Assembly (NCBI GenBank): GCA_037951165.1
Contig: JBBDHG010000101.1
Span: forward strand, 638,001 to 702,000
Source of the DNA: Lophius americanus
Taxonomy: Eukaryota > Chordata > Actinopteri > Lophiiformes > Lophiidae
Direction: 5' to 3'
Length of the DNA stretch: 64,000 bases
The translations under genes were made by a program, and so were the position numbers. Under the pieces are notes generated by a model that was given only the letters and a program-made list of their open reading frames with translations, did not search any database and was not told the origin of the DNA. This document shows, one piece after another, positions 24,286 through 35,400 of the stretch (its first letter is position 1; the number at the start of each line of letters is the position of its first letter).

Positions 24286-27200
24286 TTACTGGTGTGGTCA
24301 AGAGGATCATTTTGAAAAAAACAGACAGACCTTTTATGTATTATATTCCTGAGAAGTAATGTCAGGGAATATCACAATTAACAATCTTTTATTTGCCTTT
24401 TATTTCCAGAGTCCCGAGAGTTATTTATTGATTGCTGCCATTATGGAAAATCGTAGGCTAAATTTTGTAGCACTCAATTTTTCAGTAAATGGCCCCCATT
24501 ATATTAGTGTGAAAAAGACTTTAAATGCAGATTTAAAATCCACCAACACGATAAAACATTTGAGTCCAACAGTATCAGTAATTATTTTTTTACTTTGTTT
24601 TCATTGGAGTCAGCTCTTTTTTTTAAAGCTTTACCGCTTAGTGCATTTAGTTTCTAAGGTAGATGTTGGGTCATAGAAAAATGTGATTCTTCATAATATT
24701 TCTGTTATTATATTGAATGAATATTTTTCCGTGGAACACACTGGAAAAAAAAAATTAAATAAATGTTTTTTGAACACTATACCCGTAACTCCGTTACAAG
24801 AGCCGGTGTTTGAGAAAACCCTTTTGAAAACTAGAGCCCAGTTGCTGTTGGGCTTCTTTTTTTTAAACAGAAAAAAGAAAAAATATTATTTTATATTACT
24901 GTGAAATTGTTTCATGATGGCGTTCTGTATTTTATGTAAAGTTGTGAAAATTAATTAGATTTGCTCAACCTTTTGACAAAGAATGTTTTTAGAAAATTCT
25001 TTCTTATTTGACTTTTTTGTTGTATCAAGTTCTGTTTAGTAAGTCCTCACATGCTTTAATGTGCCAAAAAAATCCTACTTATTGAATAGGACTTTCTCAA
25101 TAACTACAGTTAATGCCTCCACCATAGTGGCCCCTTAAAACTGTGGTGTCCCCCAAAGCTCCTTTCTTGGCCCCTCACTTTTTTGCATTTAAATGCTGCC
25201 ACTGGCTCATTCATAGACAGGCCCAGATAGTTGACACACATTTTAAAATAAGAAATAGTGACTCAAAATGTTCTCAACCAAACAGCTGAGCAGAGCATTA
25301 AATGGTTATATATAAGATTTCATGGCAGCAAAAAGCTGCTTTTTGAGGGGGAAAAAGGACAGAGACACAAAACGTGATACTAATAACATATAGATCAAAT
25401 GCCCAGCTAATTCATGATTTCCTTTATCTAAAAACCTCCTCTGGTCTCAAGAATTTTCACCAAGCAAATTCCCTCTTGTTCTATAGGGAAATTTAAATTT
25501 TTTTGACCTTTTTAAAGCTACAAGCACATTGTATTCAGAGTTTTTTTTAACTTATTTTTGAAGCAAGGTTTTCTCCAGTATGAGCGACTGAGAGCTGTGA
25601 TGTTGATGTTTACAGACAGACAGATGTAGGCTGGTCTGGTCTCACCATCCATCGCTTCAATCTTTGCTTCCAGGACCCTTTGCTTCTCCTCCAGGTTTTT
25701 CTGGATGCCACGACGGCGTAGGATGTTATTTTAATTTAAACAAAAAGTTGAGTCGGACAACTCACGTTATCATTGTTTATTACATGGCAAAAAATGTTAT
25801 TTGGCATGTAGCCTCCGACCTCATCAATCCCCGCAGACAATTTACAGCAAGATTTCTGGGAAGTGATGAGCAAATATCCTAAGTCCCCCATCGGAGCCTC
25901 TAGGTGGATGCTGGGGTGATGGTGGGGCTTTAACAAGTGTGTAGAAAATACTGATGCAGGGCAGTTCCGGCTTAAGCAGAACAGAGGGGGAAGATGGGAA
26001 ATTCTGCTGTTTAAATACACATCCAAATTTGGAGGGCGTGATTGATGAATTTCAATTTTCAATTTCAACTGTATGAATGTACGTCTTTGTTTCTCAATGT
26101 TTAGACCATACATGTATTAACAAAGGTGTGAGACTCACCCCACCAGTTGAACATGTATTACTGACAAAGGATCCTGTTCCTCGTTTTTTTGTCAATAAAA
26201 AAGTGATAGACACGTTGAAAAATGTTTAATTTCATGTTTTTCATTTCTTATTTCATATTTGTATATCATTTGAAATGGACATTCTCCTATATGGATCTAG
26301 AGTGTTTCCCTCCTTATTCTCAAGTTCTGTCTGTGCTTGATAGATGTCAAGAACCTCTAAATGGGATCTAAAGCTTAAAAACATGTCAGATAACTTTTCA
26401 TAAAATTCATAAAAAATTGGTAATTAGGAGTGACACATACATTGATGATGCATGGGAGGACTTAAGTTGGAAGTAAGGATACTTAGAAGGAACCCACACA
26501 GATAGGGAGAACATGCAAAACCAACACAGGGAAGCTTCAAGTCTGAATTTGGACCAAAAATTATCTTGCTGTGAGGAGGCATTGCTAAGCATAGTACTTC
26601 CAACTGATCATATTTTCTTCGTAAAATAAGAATTTCAGTGATTTAATATAGTATACAGTCTGAAAGCCCTGAATTACTGAATCTATCCACTAATGTTTGT
26701 GTCCAAAGTAGATCTACAGAAAGTGGCTAGAAATGATTATGAAATCTGCTCCAAAATGTAATTAGATTTGTTACAGGAATCTCCACAGCAACCGTTAACA
26801 GTCTCTACAACTGAAGCCTAAAATTCAAAATGTGGACAACGATGAAGGCATGATCAGACAGGATAGTACTGTGTATCAGTCTGGAAAACCGGTTTCTTTA
26901 CATTGAGGAGGCACCGTACTAAAGCATGTGTTTTATGATTATTGAGGCTAACACTGCTTCCTTATTTATGAAATCAAGATTAGAATCTCATGCAAAATAG
27001 AACAAACTTTAATTCAAAAAACAAAACAAAAAATAAGGCATGTTTTTAATGTCCAAGTAAACTTTAATAAAAATAAAAATAGCAAAACCTTCTCCAGAGA
27101 AATACACGCAAAACACAAAACTTCATCGTCCCTTCTCTGGTTGCTAAATTAAATTAAGCAACACGAGGCGCATCACTAAAATTGCACCGCAGTGGGTGAG

Positions 27201-27653
27201 AGTATCTCCCTCCTCTGTTGAAAAGGGTCATGCAGGTACTGACACTGTGCACCACATGGCTGTTTAAGTGGCCACCAAGTATCTACACAATATCAGGCAA
27301 GCGGCTTTAATGTCATGGCCGATTGGTGTATTCACATTTTTATCTTTTGTTGTAGAAGATAAAGGCATACCACCCCAAAACAGTTTTTTTCAAGTAATCA
27401 AAAAAGCTCCTTTTACATCTAAAATTGATAATTCGAAGGTATGTAACATCAAAAATGTTAAAAATTACAAAGATGTCCTACATTTGACATACCTGAAGCT
27501 TTAATTCATATCTACAGTCTACTATAGACTAACCATCATCAAGATATCAAGTTACTGTGGGAGAAATCCTCTACATCCTGATCTCGCTAAATTGCAGAAC
27601 ACTGCTGTTATTTACATCAGTAATAAAAAGATTCCATCAAACCTTAGAGTAAT
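24286..27653. other. Region between the two convergent klhl33-like genes
   Basis: AT-rich sequence holding the 3' UTRs of both converging genes. AATAAA at 24758-24763 is a candidate + strand polyadenylation signal, 473 bases after the stop. No other gene, tRNA or clear transposon was recognised, and the open frames of 60-125 codons here look random. Confidence 0.6.
24758..24763 (+). terminator. Candidate polyadenylation signal for klhl33-like (+)
   Basis: An AATAAA hexamer inside an A-rich stretch downstream of the TAG stop at 24283-24285. It is a candidate only, because AT-rich DNA yields this hexamer often. Confidence 0.35.
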
Positions 27654-30600
27654 TTACAATCGGAAATGTTGCGGCAAACGCAGAAGAGATGCTCGAATGT
27701 CATTGTTGGGTCCAGGCATCTTGCCCATGTTTTCCCATCTCTGCGTGGTGGGATCAAAACGATGGACCATATTTGTGTCACTGTAGTCCTCATGACTGTA
27801 TCCACCCAGTACATAAAACTTTCCCTCCAAAACTGCACTTCCGGCACCGACATGCGGCACTGGCAGAGACGTGAAAGCAGTCCAGGAGTTATTCACAGGA
27901 CTGTACACCTCACAAGCTAGTTGGTCAATCACATGACTGATGTGACCCACGGTGATCCCACCTGCTACGTAAAGGCATTCCCCGAGTGTGTCCATGCAAT
28001 GATTTGCTCGAGGATTCGTCATACTTGCCAAGAAAGTACTTCCTGTCTCAGGGTGATACTGAAACATGGATGACAGGCATTGGTTGTCGCTGATCAGCCC
28101 TCCTGAGACAAAAATCTGTCCTCCTAAAACTTTGGCTACATGGGCACTCTGGGGCCGCTCCAATGGGCAGGTGAATCTGAAAGAAGAACATTTCATTTGA
28201 ATAGTTCAAAGATTAACTCCATTCAGTTCCTTCATTCTTAGTTGTGTGGTGCAGCTTTATGAATAGGATTTGATTTTGCCACATATGTTGTAGCCAAACA
28301 GCTGGTGAGTTGAGAATTATAACCAGGCCTACGCTGTCGTCCCCGACCACCAGGGTGTACCCCGGAGAAGTCCCCAATCCCCTGCGTTGTGCAAGCAATC
28401 CCCACTTTGAACTATTGAAATTTAATGTAATGTTATGTCAGGAAAACATTGATTTTTGTTCAAATGCTTCTGCGAGTGAGTAAAATATAAAGTTATAAAG
28501 TAACTACACTGTATGCAGGATAGTTCTATTTGAGTGATTCAAATGCACAAATTTGGACCAAATTGGACCAACAACTGAGAAATTATGGCCCGAAAACTTT
28601 TGGAGATAAAGTTTCCCCTAGTGTCAGAAATCTACAACCGACCTTTCCCCAAATCAATCAGCTTCTTCCTCGTTCTGAGATCTATGGGGGTATACAATAT
28701 TAAACATTTAAAAATGACCCATGAAATAGTTTTCGAGTTATCGCGTTAACATTAAGGATCTGCAGCGGACATTGACGATTCCATTATATCCTCGACTTTT
28801 AGGGGATAAAATAATAGAATTAAAGATAAAATAAATTATCCCAGACTGGATACATTTAAATAAGGACAGGAATAAAGGTATATGAAAAGGAAAATGCTTT
28901 ACGTCCTCCTAATTACTCCTCAGTTGATTCTAATCAAGTGGACAATTCCACTGCAAGTAAAGAAAATATTTTGAAAAGGGAAGTAAGGTTTGTGGTCAGC
29001 CAACTACTGCAAACTTTCACAATACAACACGTGAGTGTCTACTAGCCACATCTGCTCGATATGGTACCCAGGTCGCACACGCTACAAATTTGCAAGACTG
29101 AAAAATGATGTATATTCCAATGTACCTCCAAGAGTTTGTTGTGGGAAAATATTGTTCCACAGTCTCAGTGAAATCGACGTCACAATATCCGCCGATGGCA
29201 TATATCTTTCCATCCAGCACAACCACGGAGAAGGAGGACCTCTTTTTCTGCATTTCAGCCAGACGCTCCCAGCTGTTTTGAAGGGGTTCATACCTACAGA
29301 TGTGGTAAAATGAGACAATATATAGAGTAAGGAACTAGAGCACTGGTACTAGATTGCTCTATCAATGAATCATATTATTCATTTGAGTTCGAGATGAACC
29401 TCTCTCACCTGTAAACCGAACTTAGGGTGTCATTGGTGCCATAATACTTCTTGCCTCCAAACACGTATAGTTGTCCTTTGAGCACAACCACCTCATGACT
29501 GAACCTCGGTACGTCTGGCATGTCTCCTAAGCGTCTCCACTCCATGGACTTCTTAATACCGATATGGTTCCTCAGGGAGTTTCCAAACCAGACTTCTCTG
29601 CTGATACTGCGGCTACTCAGGTCATCAGAGGTCTGATCGCCTCCAATCAAGACCAAGCTCTCTTTGGGCAGATAGATACGGCACTGAGACTGTGGAGCAG
29701 TATCATTCACACAGAACCTCTCAAATATACCTTGGTAAAGTTCTGCCAAGCTCTGATCAGACCAGATGTTCTGAGATTGGACCACCTTGAACTCCTTGAA
29801 TGTCATCAGAGGAAAGTGGATGGTTTTCATTAGGTCCTTGGCTCGCTTCAACCTTTTCTTTGGCTTAGCTTGGATCCATGCCACCACAGCTTTGAAAACA
29901 ACCAGCTCAGAAGAAACACACAGTGAGTTACTGTTCAGGTACCTTAAGAGCTTCTTAGCGGGCAGATCCTTGAACTTTGAAGTTTTCGCCACCTTTTGAA
30001 ATTGCCGCAACACAAAATCTTCTGCATCTTCAAGAAGCTGTACCATCTCATAGGCCTCAGCAAAAGATGCCACATCCAGGCAGAAGTGAGGATTTATCTC
30101 TTGTTGCAAGAACTGAAGACACAAGGTGAGGGCAGGATGAAACTGTAGCTGGAGAGCTGTGCTGGTGATCTCAAAGACACACTTCCAGGTGAGGGGTAGG
30201 GCGCCACAATAGGAGCAGTCAATCAGAACCTCCAGCTCTGAAGCCAGAAGAAAGGGAAGGATCACAGTGGACTGATGGGACTCCCTCATGTCTAAGGTGA
30301 ACATGCTGCGGAAGTAGTCACTCCATACCGCGAGGACGACTCTGTGTGCTGAAGGGAAGATGATAATAAGAATGAATATACACTCAAAAACACAAAATGT
30401 AGGGCATTTATACCTAAAATGTTTAGAGGTAAAAGGCCCAGTGCATAAAACGAAGTAGCATATTGTGGGGATTTTCCTAAATTGCAAATCATATAATGAA
30501 TCGGCTCACTCCTCCCTATCCAAGTATTTACAGTGGCCCTCAATGCCGAACTGTTGTCACCCTCTTTGTCCTCCTCAAACACCTTGCCAAGTGTTGACTT

Positions 30601-33228
30601 TCCTTTGGATAGATTTATTATGAAATTGTATTCAGTTATTTTTTCCGTAAAACCATAAGTCAAAGCTTACATGTAAGTGGATGAATATTGTTGGTTTTTC
30701 CATTGTGTTAGCATTTACAGGGACAGGGACACGGCAGGGACTTGTCTCTCCTGGAATTAATCTCTCATGAGAATCCAATTTCTGGCAAAAGGAAGATCAT
30801 TCTTATCATCATCTAACTCAGGAACACGAGTGTTCTTTCTTGTGTTCTCAAAGAACACAAGAAAGAACACTTTCTTGTGTTCTTTGACTTTGAGACTTTG
30901 GGGTTTCAAAGTCCTTTCTTAGGACTTTGAAACCCCAAAGTCAAAGAAAGAAAACCACGAACACCAGACTCGTGAAACTGTTAAGCGATAACCTGGCGGG
31001 ATCAGAGTTCCATTGGAAAATGCAAGTCTGTGGTTGGCAGGTGCCCAAACGGTGTGAAAGTGTTCAGAGGAAATGGACTCAAAGGCGGATTTAGTTCTTC
31101 CGTACCATGCTTCCATCTGTCGGCTGCCATGTTGGACCCCTCAGGTGGACCTCGTTGTCCACACCAGTTTACCTCTCATTGGTTCGGTTCTTCAAAGTTT
31201 CCCTTCATTGGCAACGTTTCACAATCTGTGGCTTTTTAGTGTTCCAAATAATAAGTATGTTCTCCCATTTGTCATAACATCTAACATCTACTTGTTCATG
31301 TTCTTCTTAATTGGTTTTTAGAGGAGAGGCGCTTCTTCGTTGTCTTTTTGGCACCCAAATTTAAAATCTTGGAACCCCTGTTCTAGGAGACCGTACAAAC
31401 ATGGATGTTGGTCTTAAGTAAGTTCCACTTTGGTAAAATAGAGGGCTTACTAACTGGATTGAAATTAAATTATGATTCACTTTTGAAGGTTTCAAACCTG
31501 TAAAATGACTTCAGTGTGGCAGCGAGGTATTGAAGGATTATGGCTCCTAAAGCAACTCCTGTTGTACTTTTAGATAAACTCATTGGTGGTCTTACCATGA
31601 AGCGTCCCACCCAGAGCTTCCAGAAGGACGTCACAGCCCACCGTGCCCATCCACAGCCGTTTGATGGACTGGAGACTGATCATCAATTGATCTTTGGGTG
31701 AGATTCTTTCCTCTATCTTCTGTCCTAAAGCTTTTTTGGACTTTTCTTCTACCTCTGTACAAAGATAAAGAACCCTGGGGGCACCTGTTGTTTTAGCTGC
31801 AGCCCTAATCTGCATGACGGTGTCCTTGTTTAAGCACGATATGAGACCTGTGTAGGCAAACTCCACAACTGCCTCTAATCCGACAGGATCCACCTCTGGA
31901 CCGAGAGACAGAGACCACTTGTGGAGTCCTTCATCTTGTTTTTCATTAATGCCGCCGTTGTCTGCATCGCTGCCACTGAGACTTTCCCTGATAAGTGAGC
32001 TGACAGCAGCAATGACAGTTGAGTGGACGTGGAAATCCTTTCCATCTTCTGTGATCAAGGTGAGATCAGTTAGAAGAGCGGCGGCCCGGAACTCGTTCAA
32101 GGTACTGAATAGGTAATTGAGATGATCCCCTTTGCAGTAGGTCTTAACCACATCTTCATCATCATTATCTATGTCTTCGTCTATCTCAAGTTCTTTTTCC
32201 TCCTCTTCTGTAGACTCTTCTGTAGACTCTTCTTCCTTAGTTGTCCAGTATTGACATTCAGTCTCCTTCTCAGCTGTTAACTTCAAGCTCTCCAATTCCT
32301 CCTCTCTTTCCTGAGAGATCCACCCTTCCATGATGCAATTTTCATCGGCCCAATACCCTTCATTTTCCTCTGTATTCTTTTTTTGTTTCTCTACCGCTCC
32401 TTCTTCTTCATCTATACTTTCAAAGTTGTAGCACCCACCATCAGATCTTATCAAGTCAGAATCTTTGTTGTTGAATTCCACTGAATCCGTATTGAATTTT
32501 TTATTCTCCCCACTTTCCCTTCTTTGATTTTGCTGAATAATCGTATCATCAATTCGCCTAATCTGTTGTTTAAATTCCTCTGCCAGGCCATGTGGTCCCA
32601 TTTGCTCCTCTTCGTCATGGTTTTGTTCCTCTTCAATCCTCATCTGCCTGTCTTCCCTTGCATCTACCTCTTCCTCCAGTTCCTCATCCACCTCCCCATT
32701 GTCTTTGACTTCTAATCCTTCTCTTGTCAGCTCATTTTCTCCTTCTTTCTCCATCTCTTCATCTTCCTCTTCTTCTCCCATCTCACCTACTTCAGTTTCT
32801 TTATTGTCTTTGCTCACTTCCACCTCCTCAGTGTCTGAATCATCTCCCCCCACTTCCTCCCCACTATCCCCCTCTTCTACCTCATTAACCCAATCATGTT
32901 CATCTTCTTCTTTATTACCTTGCACCTCTTCTCCTTTGTGTACATCCCCATTGTCTTGACCTCCTGTCTCTACCTCGTTCTCCTCTTTCTCCACTTCCAA
33001 ATTTTCATTCTTGTCATCCTCCACCTCCTTTGTCTCCTTTTCCTCCCTCTCAAACTCACTTCCTCCTCTTTTTTGCGCTTTCTCTATTTTTGTAGCTTCC
33101 TGTAGTACACCGATTTCCTCTTCAATGTCAGTGACCTCTGCTTCCTCGTCCTCCTCATCATCAATCACCCCCTGTACAGCCCATCGACGCAGCCTCTCCC
33201 TCAATGTCCTCTTGCTGTTGTCCTCCAT
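27654..33228 (-). CDS. klhl33-like: Second KLHL33-type kelch protein with long acidic N-terminus
   Basis: On the minus strand, exons 33228-31596, 30348-29409, 29293-29126 and 28176-27654 join in phase to 1087 residues. Residues about 20-375 are a Glu/Asp/Lys-rich low-complexity extension. BTB1 is about 378-495 (TDLTLITEDGKDFHVHST) and BTB2 starts near 519 (GCDVLLEALGG, then HRVVLAVWSDYF in exon 2). BACK and six kelch blades follow (LIGGDQ, VFGGKK, AIGGYC, VSGGLI, VAGGIT, LGGYSH). The intron positions and phases equal those of the + strand gene at 20623-24285, so the two are paralogues from an inverted duplication. The C-terminal exons are plainly similar, while the N-terminal extension has no counterpart. 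The start at 33228 is the first ATG of a long open frame; a start further downstream would shorten only the acidic part. The likely role is a CUL3 adaptor, by family inference. Confidence 0.9.
30830..30870. repeat. Perfect 19-bp inverted repeat with 3-base loop
   Basis: Arms 30830-30848 and 30852-30870 are exact reverse complements around the loop CAA. It lies in intron 1 of the minus-strand klhl33-like gene and is immediately followed by another hairpin. Confidence 0.95.
30894..30942. repeat. Perfect 22-bp inverted repeat with 5-base loop
   Basis: Arms 30894-30915 and 30921-30942 are exact reverse complements around the loop TTCTT. It lies 23 bases from the previous hairpin and in the same intron. 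The spacer between them repeats part of the first hairpin (TTTCTTGTGTTCTTT). Confidence 0.95.
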
Positions 33229-34635
33229 CTCTGTCTTTCAGTCCTCCATCTCCATCTCAAAGCACAGATTAGCCACTATACAGCCATAGTATCCGCTATA
33301 ACTCTATTCTGAGCTAATCGCCTCAAAACATTAAGATCACTTACTGTTTTCACACTCTATGGAAACCCATGCGCAGGAAACCCGGTCTAGTAATAATGCA
33401 CTGCTAAAGTTATGGTTCCTAGAAGCTGTACGTCCTCTGTGGTCTGCAGAAATCAGTTGTTGTGTGGAGATGTTCCCCTGCTGCTCTCTCCTCTCCCGTA
33501 CAAATATTTCAGTTTGGTACGACCACCCCAACAACTCGCTATTTACAGTAGACTCCGTCACGAGGTTATCGAAATACTATACTGTTTGAGCTGTCAGTCT
33601 GAGTCTAACAAAGGTACGTGAGATTGATGAACTAAATGCACTTGACCGACCTCTTTAAATTATGGAGGGCTGCAGTGATGTAGTGATGACTTCTGCAGTT
33701 CCTATATTGTAAAGAATAGATCAAAGCCTGCAATAAACAAGTGAATGACCTGCAGGCAGCTGGATCTCTGCCCACCCATCTCTATGAACCAAGACTCCTC
33801 GGGGGGAGTGCAACATAAGACTCTGGGTTCAGTATTAAATGCCGAGAGGGTCACGTTGCTCCTTAACGGCCAAAACATTGGAATCTGGGTCGAGGATAGA
33901 GCGGCACGAAGAGAAGAAGGAGGCCAAGGGGCCCAATACAACAACAATGTTGACACCTGTCGCCTTTGGTGCCTTCAGAAGAATATAAACGGCTGGTTCA
34001 CATTTTAACCTTGACTTGAACAAATAGCTTCCCAGACCACAGGAAGAGACTGGATTGGTTGCATCAGCTGTTGGTCCACAACTCTTTGTCTCTTGAATCA
34101 ATTCTGAGCTCATGCTAATTACTGGCCGTTTTAGCAATCTGCTAAATTGGACTGCACCTAAACCTTTTTTACTTAGACACATGTTATTGTGTGCTTAAGA
34201 TCAATCGCAGTACAACCCAAACCTAACGTGCTCTTCTGCTTGGGATCACTGGGGTCATGCTGCATGACTCAGTAGCACTTGAGCTTCAACTCAACACATA
34301 TAAAAAAAAAAAAAAAACTCAAGTCCGTTCTTTTAAGTAACTTTAGTCAAGTGTAATATCCAAGTACACTTTATGTCGTATTTATATTGATATTAATGGA
34401 CTAATGCTATACTTTCAAGGTTATATTATAATAGTATAGCACTTTTAGGGGGTCGTTTTTGTTTTCGCAATAGCTAATGAGGTAATGTATGAATATTCAG
34501 GACATTTTCCATATCAAAACAACTATTTGATTCTGATCACAGTAATGTCTTCCATACATACTGCTGTGGCGTGGCGGAGATTTTCTCTCTCTAAGTGCTT
34601 TCTAGTAAACACCTAAGTTTAGTTTTCTACTGAAC

Positions 34636-34638
<3 letters not shown>

Positions 34639-34683
<45 letters not shown>

Positions 34684-34686
34684 TAA
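34639..34686. repeat. AAT trinucleotide microsatellite
   Basis: About 15 uninterrupted AAT units, ending in TGATAATG. Confidence 0.95.
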
Positions 34687-34729
34687 TGTATCCTTTAAAA
34701 TCAAATTCAGTCAGTGGGAGGATATATTT

Positions 34730-34765
34730 GTTCAGGATCTTGCTCTAGGACCCTACGTGGGGTAA
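34730..34765 (-). repeat. SINE body fragment
   Basis: On the minus strand this short piece keeps GTAGGGTCCTAGAGCAAGATCCTGAA, the central phrase of the tRNA-SINE family found elsewhere in the window, with the head and tail missing. Confidence 0.5.
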
Positions 34766-35343
34766 GAGAGTATTTTATTATTATATTCTATTATTATTGA
34801 TGTGCAGACAATACCGGGACTTCAACAGAAAAAAAGTAAGTTCCTAGCTTCAGGAGACGTCCCTACAGTTTGGCTTTTTGGCTTGGTGCTGATAAGCTGA
34901 CAACTTTCATCAAAGAAATATGATTGTCCAGGAGGAGTTATGCCTGTAGATCATATACTTACAACTTGTCTTGTCAATTTATCAACGTCTCATGCCATTT
35001 TCCATTGATGTTTTCATATATGTAGATTAAATCATATGCATTCCATCTGCAGCAGTATGATCGGTAAAACGTTTCTCCAACCGAGAGGCACTGCCGTTAC
35101 AAACGTAAAGGCAAATTACAATCCAAAGGTTTGCAAACAAGCTAAACATCAGATTTGTACTGCATGCTGAAGAAACAGCGTACAATTCCTATATGAAGGT
35201 TGAGGATTTGGTCTTTTCAACACGGTAATGTTGAAATGCTTTCAAGTTGAAGCAGTGAAGAGTGGGTGAGCTGGAAACGAAAGTGACTGGCGGTAAATCA
35301 AGCGTCTACCTTTTGGACACAATGACTGCTCTTTAAACAGCAG

Positions 35344-35400
35344 TCTCTCTCTCTCTCTCACATACACAAACACACACACACACACATACACATACACACA
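35344..35400. repeat. Compound TC/CA microsatellite
   Basis: A TC run followed by a CA run with occasional TA interruptions. Confidence 0.9.

Noticed and set aside
32451..33289. Plus-strand Ser- and Leu-rich open frames
   Set aside because: They are antisense shadows of the Glu/Asp-rich exon of the minus-strand klhl33-like gene; complementing GAG/GAA-rich codons yields CTC/TTC-rich frames.
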